From assembly GCF_004193775.1 (NCBI RefSeq), contig NC_041003.1:30928263-30992262 (forward strand): a DNA stretch of 64,000 nucleotides. The letters run 5' to 3'. The notes beneath the pieces were generated by a model that saw nothing but the letters and a program-made list of their open reading frames with translations, was not told the DNA's origin and searched no databases. The DNA is from Glycine soja. Lineage: Eukaryota; Streptophyta; Magnoliopsida; Fabales; Fabaceae. The position numbers and the translations under genes are program-made. Of the stretch, positions 19,816 to 31,501 are shown piece after piece. How positions within the stretch are numbered: position 1 is the first letter of the stretch; the number at the start of each line of letters is the position of its first letter.

Positions 19816-21864
19816 ATGGTTAGGACTAGAGGATTAGGTCATGCCTTAGGTGTGGGCAGAGGAGATTGTGATGATTCTGATGATGCTCCGTAGCATCGAC
19901 GGCCTACTGCATCCGCACGGAGACAGCGAGTCACTATGACTGCGGATCACGTCGATGAGTCAGTCATCCCTGCGCCAGATGTTCAGGATGACCCGATGGA
20001 GGCACCAGCTGCTGTGGAGGACATTCCTGCGGACGCAGGCGTAGAGGCGGCTGAGGATCGGCCTCAGGGATTTCCGGGTGGTCCGAGCGACCCATCTGTG
20101 TTGACAGCATATGCGGATCGCGTTGCTTGCAGCGTATGGACGGGAGAGGTATTTATACTATTTATTTTTAGTTACTTGTAAATTATACTTTATGATTGAA
20201 ATTAGTTTTCCTTTAAATGATTATTTTAACGAATTTTGCGTTCCTTTATACTTCAATTCAGGAGTGTCCTGAATTGAAGCTATCCTCTTATGGGAGGAAG
20301 GCCCACAGTTTAGGCAGGCCTGCCCCTGCCATTGAGGGACTTATTGCTGGTACAGGACTAAGTCCTCTGATCGCGTGTTCGGTAGACACCAACGATCAGG
20401 GACTTTTGTCCGCGTTTGTGGAGCGGTGGCACCGGGAGACTTCTAGTTTCCATCTCCCGGTAGGAGAGCTCACCATCACATTGGACGACATCTCCTCTCT
20501 TCTCCATCTTCCCGTTATTGGCGACTTACACGCATTTGAGCCCTTGCACGTGGACAATGCGGTTCAGATGCTGGTGGACTTGTTGATGGTCTCTCCAGAG
20601 TCTGCTAGGGCTGAGACAGTCCAGTGTCGCGGACCGTACGTACGCCTGCAATGGGTACGTGATATATATCAGCGCCGATGCCAGGCAGGTCATTGGACAG
20701 TTGCGGGTCGCGCATATCTTCTTCACCTACTGGGTTGCACTCTGTTTGCTAACAAGAGTGCAACCAATGTCCATGTTGTCTACTTGGAGGCCCTTCGTGA
20801 CCTCAGTATGACAAAGAGGTACGCCTGGGGAGTGGCTGCTTTGGTTCATATGTACGACCAGCTGAACGATGCATCTATGAGCCACAGTCGACAGCTTGGC
20901 GGTTACATCACACTGCTGCAGGTAACAAATATGTTTTTCATTCATTCAGGCTAAACAATGTTCAACTTTAAATTTTGTTACACTTTCATTATTAATGTTT
21001 ATAATTTGAATGTTACATCTGTAGTGCTGGATTTACGAGCACTTTCCCTTGGTCGCGGAGTCCACCGCTGATCAGGACTACGACGAGGCTTCTCCGCGTG
21101 CGTGCAGGTGGATTGCGACGAAGAAGACCGTGAAGAGCATTCGCACGCCGTCGTATAGGGAGCGCCTGGACCGACTCCGGATTCCGGATGGCTATTGGAT
21201 CCCTTATGGGAAGCATCGGGAGGTCCAGGACTTCCACGTCAGATCATGCTATTCCGGTCTCTTGCGCTGGGGGCCTGTTGCTGTTTATTACCGATCGGAG
21301 AGGTTCGTGCGGCAGTTTGGCTACACGCAGACCATTCCTGATCCTCCTGTCGATTCATGGGTCTCGTATGATGATATACACAATAGGTGGATGCACTACG
21401 AGGATCATATCGTACCTGCAGGTGAGGTGTGCGTTGTGCCAGGGGCGTGTTCCAGTGATTACATCAATTGGTTCTTCCGCATCTCCCATCCTTTCATGAC
21501 ACCAGGCCACGCATTAGATCCTCTGCCTCATGGTCATGCCCCGCAGCCTCGAGTCGTCCCTCAGGAGCATCGTCGACATCTACGGAGGAGCCCAGACATG
21601 CAGTGGTAAGTAATACTAATAATTTACGTCATTTACCTCAATATTTGCATAATAATTTGTGTAATTAGTTTGTTTTGTATGTAACAGGAAGTTTGTGATG
21701 ACATTGCTGAGAGGTTGAAGCGCCATCTGAGTCTAGGGGTGGTCATGCTAGGGTCATCGACACATGAGGTGATCGAAGAATGCCTCAGATTGGCCAGGAG
21801 TGTGACACAGGACCATCTAGTATACGTTAGGTGTAGACGCAGGCGACGCACTGATCAGGCGTAG
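19816..21864 (+). pseudogene. Plant mobile domain (PMD/MAIN-like) gene, four exons, broken by a stop and a frameshift
   Basis: Exons inferred from GT-AG sites and frame are 19816-20148, 20262-20921, 21025-21605 and 21688-21864; all junctions are phase 0. The start MVRTRGLGHALG and the body (LSPLIACSVDTNDQG, FVERWHRETSSFHLPVGE, LLHLLGCTLFANKS, LGGYITLLQ-CWIYEHFP, SWVSYDDIHNRWMHYE) match the aminotransferase-like plant mobile domain of MAIN-like proteins. TAG at 19891 replaces a codon between PRO-25 and HIS (CAG to TAG is the simplest change); the next in-frame ATG is 19936. Near 21560-21570 a net frameshift moves the frame from PQEHRRH to ASSTSTEEPRHAV, which is the only frame that splices to exon 4 (EVCDDIAERL). 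Host PMD proteins act in nuclear gene and TE silencing; this copy rides a transposon and is probably dead, or starts at 19936 and lacks its native C-terminus. Confidence 0.85.
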
Positions 21865-22600
21865 TTTATGTACATATTTTATATTGATATTCCTTGTATA
21901 TACAGATATTGTACATGAACTCATTTCATGCGTATTGTTGGTTTTATTTATTTTCATTACTAATGTTAGTTTTATTTATTTTCATTGATTGTGTATTCCA
22001 TTTGTGTCTATATACACGCGTGTTATTAAAATGGTCTAGTTAACTTAGTTTACCAATTAATAAAAAATAATTTAAAATATAAATTTAAATATAATTGAAA
22101 TAAAGAAGTTGAAAAGGGTGTAAAAAAAATTAAACAAAAAATGGATATCATTCGTTATCTAAGATCTTATATAACGTACTAATATTTTTAAATTCTCTTA
22201 TAATTACTATTTTCCCACTTATACTAATGATCATGTAAAAAAATGTATTATAAAGTAGTTAGTATTTTCATTTTTTATCTAATACTAATTATTATTTTTA
22301 TATTCTTTATAATATTAATAATGATATGATTAATTCTTTATAATATTATCTTTTATGTATTTATTGATTTTTATTAATATGTATAAAATAACCTTAAACA
22401 ATAATTATAATGGGACTGAGTAAGTATTTTAATATCATCTTCTAAACCAATTTATTCTAAAAAAATATATTAAAAAATTAATTATTTATAATAAATCAAT
22501 ATTTATAAATATATTATAATTAATAAAATAAAAAATAAATTTAATTATATTATAAATAAAATATGTTGTATTTTAAAGTATATTATAATTATTTTTCCTC
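21865..22600. other. AT-rich 3' part of the Mutator-like element, no gene
   Basis: Only A/T-rich low-complexity DNA between the PMD stop and the right-hand palindromes. Confidence 0.6.
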
Positions 22601-22602
22601 TT

Positions 22603-22680
22603 TCGGATCAACTTGATCCGTAACTTCCGGATCAAGTTGATCTGTTAGTCTCTTACGGATCAAGTTGATCCGTAGGAGGA
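22603..22680. repeat. Right-end palindrome cluster of the Mutator-like element
   Basis: Three GGATCAA(C/G)TTGATC palindromes in about 75 bp, 60 bp from the right inverted repeat. They mirror the left-end array. Confidence 0.8.
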
Positions 22681-23370
22681 AAACTAAGCAAGGACAATTT
22701 TGTCATTTTTTAAGAATATTGGGTGCACCTAGCAACACTCTGAGGATTTTCATATGATTTTCCAAACCATTATGATTGAAGGTGGTATAGGAACATGGCT
22801 CGTGTTTTAGATGAGTCAAATAAGTTTAATTCATGAAAAAAATGTTTTTCTTTTCAAGGTCACTAATTGGCCTGCAAAAGTTCACAAATAAACGGTCTGG
22901 TCCGTGAATTCAAATATTAATTTGAAAAAAAAAGTGAAAAATGTATAGAATTAAAAGAAAAAATTCTGACTTCATTTTTTAAACTAAAATCTATTACACT
23001 AAAATATACCAAAATTTTAAACATAATAAAATAACAATAACAACCTAAATTAAAAATCAAAATCTTAACATAACAAATTAATAATACTTATACATTGTAA
23101 CTTCACCAACAATAAATGTATTCCAATCCAAGTATACTCTACAAAGAATCATTCAAGAAAAATAAAAAGTATGACAAAAAAAATACTCCAATGGGAAAAA
23201 AATACTCAACGGAATCATTTTGTTGTGTCAAAATTCAGACAACGACAAAATCATGATTTCATTGAGTATTTTGAAAATAAACAATAAAATAAAAAACATA
23301 AACCTATGGTTGGATGGGTCTAACCAGAGAGAAGAGAATAGGAGAAGAGGAAATAGGAAGGGAGGAAGGA

Positions 23371-23679
23371 TTGGGGGTGTTGTGAAAGAGGAAGGGAGAA
23401 GTGAGAAAGGAAGGGAGAAGGATTTGGGGTGTAGAAAAAAGGCATAAGGATAAAACGGAGAATTTGCTATGGCTGGTAGTGCTAATAGCAAATCTGGAAT
23501 GACAATAGCAATGCTGCAAATGTATTGGGGGTGTTGTGAAAGAGGAAGGGAGAAGTGAGAAAGGAAGGGAGAAGGATTTGGGGTGTAGAAAAAAGGCATA
23601 AGGATAAACGGAAAATTTGCTATGGCTGGTAGTGCTAATAGCAAATATGGAATGACAATAGCAATGCTGCAAATGTATT
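23371..23679. repeat. Two-copy 154-bp tandem duplication
   Basis: TTGGGGGTGTTGTGAAAGAGG starts at 23371 and again at 23525. The copies differ at very few positions (for example CTGG/ATGG), so the duplication is recent. Minus-strand open frames over it are rich in Ser/Pro/Phe and exist only because of the purine-rich strand. Confidence 0.85.
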
Positions 23680-23706
23680 CACGAAAACTAATTGGGCCCT
23701 AAAAAA

Positions 23707-24682
23707 ATGAGGTAATTATTATTCTAACCCTCCTTTTCATTATTCGCACGCCCCACATGTTTTGAAAAAATTATTCTTTTTTTTAATAAAAAAAATATTC
23801 TCAAAACATCCTTTTAATGGAAATATTTTTTGTTTATATAAAATATATAATGGAAGCATATTTTCATTGTAAAAGAGGGGTGCAAAAAATACATTTTCAC
23901 TTTATAAAGTATACAACAAAACATTTTTGTTGTGTATTTTTATTTTTTTTGCAATCTATCTTATGTAACAGAAATACATTTCTATTTTATTAAACTATTA
24001 TGAAAAAAATTGTAAATGTATATAAGTTACTTTTTTGCAATTAATATATAAGTTACTATTTTAAAATTGAATTAATGATGACACAAATTATCCTATTGTA
24101 ATCAAATTAATCATAATACAAATTATTATCATAATTGATTTAATCACTATTAATAAAGGTAATTCATATAATAATTAATCCAATTAATTTATAAGTGCTA
24201 AATTGTATCTAATTAATTGAATTTTAATTAAAAAAAGATCATGTATATGATATTAATTACTATTAAAAAGGTAGTTTAATCTAATTTCAATTGAAATAAA
24301 GATAATTTATATCATAATTAATTTGATTACTTCTTAAGTAAAGTAACTTATATATCTATCGTTAATTAAAAAAATGTAAAATTTAATGTAATATAAACGC
24401 ATATCTGTTTTGCAAAATGCACAATAGAATCACTTTTTTGTCATTATTTGATCAACGAAATTGTATTTTCATTGTGTAAGATGGGATAAAAAAATACACA
24501 ACAAAATCATGTTTCCTTTGTGTAGTTTTTTTTTGCATCCCTTTTACATAACGACAACGTGATTATGTTGTGTATTTGTTAGTGTAATTGTGTTTTCGTG
24601 AAAATAGTATTTTTAGAATAATTTATTTTTAAGCACAATGGGATGGAATAGTAAAAGTGGGAATGAAAATAACAATTCCCTA
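23707..24682. mobile_element. Possible degenerate inverted-repeat DNA element, about 1 kb
   Basis: The left flank GGTAATTATTATTC and the reverse complement of the right flank (GGGAATTGTTATTTTC) are similar for about 65 bp at roughly 60-65 percent identity. Inner segments rich in ACAACAAAA/TTTTGTTGTG are also inverted (23870-23960 versus 24480-24580). No reliable target duplication and no ORF were found. Confidence 0.4.
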
Positions 24683-24775
24683 AAGAGATCAACATAAGCC
24701 TAGTAAAGATTGGATGCTAACCCACATGGGTCAACCAAAGCCCATTATCTAGTAATCTGACTTTCATTGATGAAT

Positions 24776-25722
24776 AAGGGGATTTGAATCCTACACTCCC
24801 ATATATGTATCTTGCACCTCTCATTTTTGTTTGAAAATACCAAACTATCCGACCCTACCCTAACCCCATTCTCTTTGTGCGAACTACTCCCACGACGACA
24901 ACTTCTTCTCCCACAACTTCACCTTCTTCACAATAGCCTCACAACCTCCACCTCATGAGTCACGATGCCGCAAAACATCCTCCCCCCTCCTCCTTCCTTT
25001 CTGTATCGCCATTGAAGGTAAGAATGCGATCCAGAACATGGTGTTTTGTCTTTTGGAATGACAATTCTAAAATGATTTTTTTATTATTTTTAACCATTAT
25101 TCTGAAGACCGGATTTCGTTAGATATATAGAGCCTTACGAAATGACCATTACGGAACATAGATTGAGTTTTGAAATAGGCTTTTCAAAATAAATAAAATG
25201 TTTTTTATTTTATTTTTAACCATTATTTTATACTGTTATGGAACAAGCATTTCGAAAGCTATTTTTTTACTACTCTGTTCTCGAAGGTATTTTTTACTAT
25301 TATGGAACACCTATTCCAGGAGGTGGAAGTTATTTTTTATTGTTATGGAACACCTATTCTGGAAGTTATTTTTTACTATTATGGAAAACTTATTCTGAAA
25401 GGCAGAAACTATTTTTTATTATTATGGAACACCTATTATGGAGGCTATTTTTAACTATTGTGAAACATCCATTCTGAAAATGATTTTTTACTATTATGGA
25501 ACGCATATTCCGGAAGTTATTTTTTTACTATTATAGAAAACCTCTTCTAGAAAGCAAAACTATTTTTTATTATTATGAAACAGTTATTCTGAAAACTATT
25601 TTTTACTAATATGAAACATTTATTATGAAAAGGTATAATATGAAAAGGGTAATTAAGGATTTTTAAAAATTTGGAAGGTATAGAATTCAATATAGGAGGT
25701 AGAGGATTCAAATCCCCTCGGA
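24776..25722. repeat. Inverted GGGGATTTGAATCCT ends enclosing a minisatellite
   Basis: GGGGATTTGAATCCT at about 24779 and its reverse complement AGGATTCAAATCCCC at about 25708 bracket about 950 bp. The match continues loosely for about 25 bp inside. It may be a DNA-transposon relic. No target duplication is visible. Confidence 0.4.
25198..25640 (+). repeat. Degenerate minisatellite, about 40-45 bp unit
   Basis: A unit built on TATTTTTTACTATTATGGAACACCTATTCTGGAAG recurs about ten times with substitutions and small indels. Open frames running through it (for example 25198-25477) are a by-product of the period and not genes. Confidence 0.75.
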
Positions 25723-26106
25723 TGCAGCTCAAATAAAAAGTTACCTACTACATCGGCAAGAACATTTTACAGGAAATTATACGGGTGTACGAGGAAAATT
25801 TATAACCCTAATGTTTAGTAAAAATATTTTTATAATAATTTGAATTTATGTGTTTTTAAAATATGTAAATTATATATAAAACCCAGATATAACCTTTTTC
25901 TATTTTTTTATGTTGTGAATTAAAGAGGGTCGCAGAAATTCTCTTCTTAAAATATCATTCATCAACATTTATCATGCACAATCATTACTCAAAATCTTTG
26001 TAAAGAGGAAACTAAAAGAAGATAATAGAATGACAATGGATAAATATCTCCTGTTGCAATAATCTATTTAGAGAAACCAAACAAATATATAATAGAAAAT
26101 AACTAA

Positions 26107-26108
<2 letters not shown>

Positions 26109-26168
<60 letters not shown>
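26109..26168. repeat. (AAT)n microsatellite, about 20 units
   Basis: Uninterrupted ATA/AAT trinucleotide run of about 60 bp. Confidence 0.95.
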
Positions 26169-26706
26169 GAGATGCCGAGATTTTAATTTAAAAAAAAGAA
26201 TCAATGATAAAACTGGTAAGTCATCAAAATTATAGAATCATGCTCACAAAATGTGTTTTTTTTTTGTTTTAAAAATGTTAAAAAATTGAGGATTTGAATA
26301 TGGTTTTTCCAAAAAATTGTATTAAAAAGTATTATTTGGTTTTTTTTTTTTTTTTTGCTTTATTGACATGTTTGAAGCTAAATGATACCAAGTTTTAAAC
26401 TTGCATAATTCCAATCCAATAGTATATAATTGTTTAAAATAAATAAAGTTGTGGCATTAAACCCAAACTTTAAAAGTATAGGGACCAAAACCATAATAAA
26501 GGAAAATTATAGTTAAAAAATAATATTAGAATCAAACACAAATATGGCTATAAGCCTAAGACAATCCAAATACAATATTCCCTCAAATGGTTAAATATAT
26601 TCACTAAGAATGTTAGCCATATCACTATCACATTGTGAATGACTCGAACAAAATTGATTCCCAGAGATAGGGATACCTATAATTGTACAAGAAACTAAGT
26701 GACTAA

Positions 26707-26974
26707 CCATGCAATAAAAAAGATTTTGCTCTTTTGGCAGTTCTCAAATGTGACAAAATCAAAGTCAAAGACAACGTATTGGTAATCATTTTCAGGTAAG
26801 GATGCAATGAAATCATCATAGTTCTCATCAGGGCATCCGATTTTTCCAACGATAACCTTTTTCTTTTTCTCGTCATATTTTAAAAATCACATAGCAATGA
26901 ACTTTCTTCCTTTGCAATTCTAGGAACATGTTTACGCAATGCTCAACCACATCCACGTCAGAAGAGGCATTTCC
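26707..26974 (-). pseudogene. Actin-depolymerizing factor (ADF/cofilin) exon-2 relic
   Basis: The minus-strand translation reads [29 protein letters not shown], then after a one-base shift [36 protein letters not shown] and [13 protein letters not shown]. This is the central exon of plant ADF, which severs and depolymerises actin filaments. An AG precedes the first Gly codon and a GTTAGT-type donor follows TGG, matching the usual plant ADF structure in which exon 1 codes only for the start Met. A single extra base near 26880 (AAAATATGAC) breaks the frame. No third exon was found downstream, so this is a fragment. Confidence 0.85.
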
Positions 26975-27548
26975 CTAAATTGAAGCCACACATTAAATTC
27001 TAAACTCTAGTCCTTTTCAAATTCAATACTTTAACTACATTACCAATAATAATGATAATGTTCTTCCAGTAAAATGAATCTAATCAATCAGGAAAATAAA
27101 ATGTTATTTTCTTTCATTGCACAAAAACAAACTACAACAATCCAATAAGAGATACAATCACACACTCCTAACTCATGTGAGTTCCCTTACTTCACTTCAA
27201 GTCACAAGATACATATGCAGTATGTGTGTACAAAAATCTCAAAACTAACAAATGCGCTTGCTTATCATCCATTGCCCTGGATTAGAAGAAAATTTTGATA
27301 AAGGCAACCCTAAAGTTAATTGCAATTCAAAGCAACTTCATGCATGAGGAAGGAATAAAAGCCTAATAACTTTAAATAAAATATTTTGGTAGAGGCAATT
27401 TCTAGCTTCTAAGGTAAATTTGCAATTCTTTGGGAGCAACAACCAATATATACCAGAGATAAGAAAATTATTTTAAGTGCATATCTAACATTAAATCAAA
27501 ATGTAACTAAGATTCTTGTAAGATTAGCCTGGCACATAAAATACTAAA
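26975..27548. other. Intron-like/intergenic DNA, no gene
   Basis: AT-rich. The segment ACCTTAGAAGCTAG at about 27403 (minus) recurs in plus orientation at about 33195, giving a short inverted repeat across the LTR insertion. Confidence 0.4.
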
Positions 27549-28630
27549 TGTGACAACCTCTACCCCTCACATATATATTAATAAAGGAATAAAAATTCAA
27601 ATATTAATTAAAAGTATTTTTAAAACATTTTTAAATACAAGCTTTTCAAACGGGTAAAAGGCTCACATTCACTTTCTTCTACATCATATTCAAACTTGTT
27701 CAAATAAATAATAAAGTCATCTCGACTCAAAGAAGGTCATCTAAGTCTCATACAATTAATATATAACCTATATCCTAATGTCACATCCTATCAGAGCGTG
27801 GTGTTCCCGTGTCCTCTAGCATGAGGTTCTTCATAGTCAACCACCTATTCATCTGCTCCCCCGAACACAAAGTTTAAGATCATCATAGGATCCAAACACA
27901 AACAGCAAACCGGGAGTGAGTTATCACATTTCTAACTACTAGAGAGAAACAACACAACATATAGTAGCCAAATACAATTTACTTAGCATATCTCACATTA
28001 TTTCATCACTTTGTCATTCATCAATCACACTTTTCATCCATCAATCACACCTTTCAATCATCAATCACTATACACAGGAATCACACACTCTGATCAAGAC
28101 ATAATAACACATCAATTTCATAATAAACAATTAGCAAGCGTATGCGACAGTTATGCTAAGACTCAAGCCTATATGCAATGTGGTACCATGTCAGTGAAAA
28201 ACCTCGTCGGGCGCCTAGGAATACATGACAAGACAAACCACACAATAATAAGTCAAGTCACTCTCACTAGGTAATATCATAGGGAGACCAGTCAGGGTCA
28301 CAGTGCTTTGCGAGAATACTCCAACCATATGGGATCAACATCATAGTTGTCAATACCGGTGTAGCGGAGCAGAGCGGCCGACCCCAAAAGTGGGATAGCG
28401 GATAGCGGGATGACCGCTATTCTAATGTTTTTTTATATATATGTTAAATAATTAATAATATATATATATTCAAAAAAATATAAATATATATATAAGTTTT
28501 TAATATCATAAAATTATGATATTATTATATTCATTTAATATTATGTCTATATTATTTAATTATCAACATTATTATTATTATTAATATTGCTCGGCTACAA
28601 TTTAACTAGATATGTTAAACTTTAAAACCA

Positions 28631-28672
<42 letters not shown>

Positions 28673-28807
28673 TTTTTAATATTATTTCTATATTATTTAA
28701 TTATTAACATTATTATTATATATTAATATTGTTTGGCTACAATTTAACTAGATATGTTAAACTTTAAAACAAAAATATAAATAATTAATAATATATATAT
28801 GTTCAAA

Positions 28808-28851
<44 letters not shown>

Positions 28852-31501
28852 TTTTTAATATTATAAAATTATGATATTATTATATTTATTTCATATTATT
28901 TCTATATTATTTAATTATTAAAATTATTATTGTATATTAATATTGTTCAGCTATAATTTAACTAGAAATGTTAAACTTTAAAACAAAAATATAAATATAT
29001 ATATAAGTTTTTAATATTATAAAACTATGATATTATTATATTTATTTAATATTATTTCTATATTATTTAATTATTAACATTATTATTATATATTAATATT
29101 GTTTGGCTCTACATAAGCCAGCCCTAGTGGTATATATGTTTTGTTTTGCTGAATCCCCTAATGGTATATTAAAATGTGAATATACTGTATACACATGGTA
29201 GATAATTAAGGTAGGACAATTTTGAGAGAAGGGGAGATAAAGAGTTGGTGGAGCGCGCGGGTGCGAGATCTGAGATCGAGGGTTTCTTAGTAACACAGAA
29301 CATAGCAGAAGAAGCAACACAGTGCCCTCTCTCTCTCTCTCCCTCCCTCTCTCCCTCTCTCCCTCTCAGTGCCCTCCCTCTCTCTCTCCCTCCCTCTCTC
29401 CCTCTCTCTCTAGGAAGAACAAAGCAGAAAAAGCAACACAGAACAGAACCACCGAACTCACTCAAAACCACCATGCTTCGAAGTAGCAGTGCGAAAAACC
29501 GCTCCGCAACCTGCGTCGCTCTGTCACGCTCCGCCGCGACAGCGACCGCTCCAGCCGCAACCCCAAAACTGCCTCGCTACACACGTGTACGTCACGGATG
29601 GGTGCCGCTCCGCTCCACCCCACCGCTATAGCGATCGCTACGGCCGCTATTGACAACTATGATCAACATAGGCTTAAAGGAGCACTCAAACCGTGTGACC
29701 CCCAAGGCCTACACTCCGAAGAGTCCGTCAGGGCCTCTCCCTCTTGATTCAGGTCCAACCCAGAAAACATTTTAGCACACAGACTCTATCTATGAACTGT
29801 ACAAAACACACGACTCCTCAATTGTTCTCAAAATAATTTTAACTCGTCGTCCTTTAAGGGTCTTATCATTAACTCATCGCCCTTAAAGGGATTTAGCATC
29901 AACTCGTCGCCCTAAAAGGGACTTAGCATTAACTCGTTACCCTTGAAGGGACTTATGATCGTGTGATTGTACAATTCATAGTTCACAACTCAATGCACAC
30001 AACACTTCAAGGCACATATATATCTCAATCATATACATACTCAATTTATCACATACACTTAATCCCAATCACAATGGTATAATCTCAATTTAACATATTA
30101 TCACACCTCATGAATCATATACACTTTATCTATGAACTATGCAATACACACATTTACTCAATTGTTTTCAAAATCATTTTAACTCATCGAGTTCCCACAG
30201 TGGATCTCATCACAATACTCGTCACCCTTAAAGGGTCTTACAATTGTGTGATTGCACAGTTCATAGTTCACAACTCAATACACACATCTCATCTCAATAC
30301 ACATGTATTTCATCATCCGTCACATGTTCAATTTATCACATACTCACAGTTTGAATCATCATTTCATAACCTCAACATAAAAATTTATACATAAGATTTT
30401 ATCACAACATGGGATGTAAAGCCTCTAAAATAGTTTCTCACAATTGTATCAAAATCAATTAATCAAAATCATGGGTTAAACACAAAGACATCAAGAGCAC
30501 TCAAGTTTATCAATCAATTCTCATCACGACATCAATTGGTACATAGAACACAATAATATTGCATTCATAATCATAAAGAAAAATTATAATTCAATAAACA
30601 TCATAAAATAAACCCAAATTTAGTTCTCTAAGGATCCCTACACATGTTCTCACTAACCCCCAATTGTGAATAACTCATCTCTTACCTCTGAGCGGACTCA
30701 CGTGTCTTCAGCCAGCGATAGTAACATCTCTAGCGGTTTCCTGAGATTTCTTCAGTTATTCCTCCGACTGCTCCGATAGAATTCCTAAATGTCAGAGAGA
30801 CGGAGAAGAGATTGAAACCTCCATTTGTACTGTCTTCATGCAATTCCTTTTTCTCCCTTCACAAATATTATCCCAAAAATCCCAACGGTGAAAGTGTGCG
30901 CAACTGAATTTCAAACAACATATCCAAATTTCCTGAAAATCCAACGGTTAACGAAACCGAGATCATAGTTTTACCGAGACAGTTTTGGGTTTCTGCGGGA
31001 AATTAAAATTCTATAATGCGAAGGGTTTTCCTCTAAACTCGGATATGATTTTGAAATTTCCAACGGTGAGAATTTTAGAAATTGGATTGCGAATGTGGTA
31101 CTCAAATTTCACGACGATCCAACGGTGAACGAGTCCGAGATCGTTGTTTTTTGAGATAGGTTTGGTGGACTACGGAAAAAAGAAAGGGTTTTGAGAGGAT
31201 AAGGGGGAAAACGAAAATGAGGCCAAAAAGAGGCACCTGACTTAACATAACTATTTATACCAAGGGTATTCAGTCTATTATTTGTTCTATATTTATTTAT
31301 TTTATAAAAATAAACTCTATTTTATTTTCTATCAAACAAATAAATGAAATATCCTTTTTATTTTCTCTCAAATCATTATTTTAATTAATAATTATATCTC
31401 CTTATTTATTTATTTATAAAATCTCATCATTTTTCTAAAACTCTATTTATTTATAAATAACAATTCTTTTTAATCTAGATTACAAAAATTGGGATGTTAC
31501 A
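27549..31501 (-). repeat. Long gypsy-type LTR (about 2.6 kb without the insert), probable solo LTR
   Basis: On the minus strand the segment opens TGTAACATCCCAATTTTTG and closes GGTTGTCACA, giving TG...CA ends. It contains four tandem 30-bp units based on AACTCGTCGCCCTTAAAGGG (29841-29960) with a fifth at about 30219, and CCAACGGTGA words at four places (about 30880-31125). No retroviral coding sequence lies next to it. The TSD could not be matched. A 1320-bp element is inserted inside (28342-29661). Long LTRs starting TGTAACATCC are typical of some plant chromovirus/gypsy groups; the lineage is inference. Confidence 0.6.
28342..29661. mobile_element. hAT-like non-autonomous element, 1320 bp, 8-bp TSD
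   Basis: The ends CATAGTTGTCAATA and TATTGACAACTATG are perfect inverted repeats. ATCAACAT occurs at 28334-28341 and 29662-29669. An 8-bp duplication and CA..TG termini fit the hAT superfamily. Both ends are rich in GCGG/CCGC words (AGCGGATAGCGGG left, CGCTATAGCGATCGC right), a second layer of inverted similarity. The middle holds (TA)n runs and three to four copies of an about 190-bp unit (AAGTTTTTAATATTATAAAA ... GTTAAACTTTAAAAC). A CT-rich tract at 29325-29411 makes spurious frames. No transposase. Confidence 0.87.

Larger units (their letters stand above)
17703..22740. mobile_element. Mutator-like element, 5038 bp, carrying a PMD gene; 9-bp TSD
   Basis: The left end GAGTGCTGCTAGGTGCACC and the reverse complement of the right end (GAGTGTTGCTAGGTGCACC) form the terminal inverted repeat. 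The flanks are TGAGGATTT at 17694-17702 and 22741-22749, an exact 9-bp duplication. Inside are palindrome arrays near both ends, tandem repeats, and a four-exon PMD gene relic. No MURA-type transposase was seen, so it is presumably non-autonomous. PMD genes are known to occur both as host genes (MAIN/MAIL) and inside Mutator-like elements. Confidence 0.88.

Noticed and set aside
23228..23672. Minus-strand frames of 122-138 aa
   Set aside because: Created by a purine-rich 154-bp tandem duplication; both copies translate to the same low-complexity peptide.
29245..29631. 128-aa frame with Ser/Pro/Leu repeats
   Set aside because: Produced by the CT-rich tract inside the hAT-like element.
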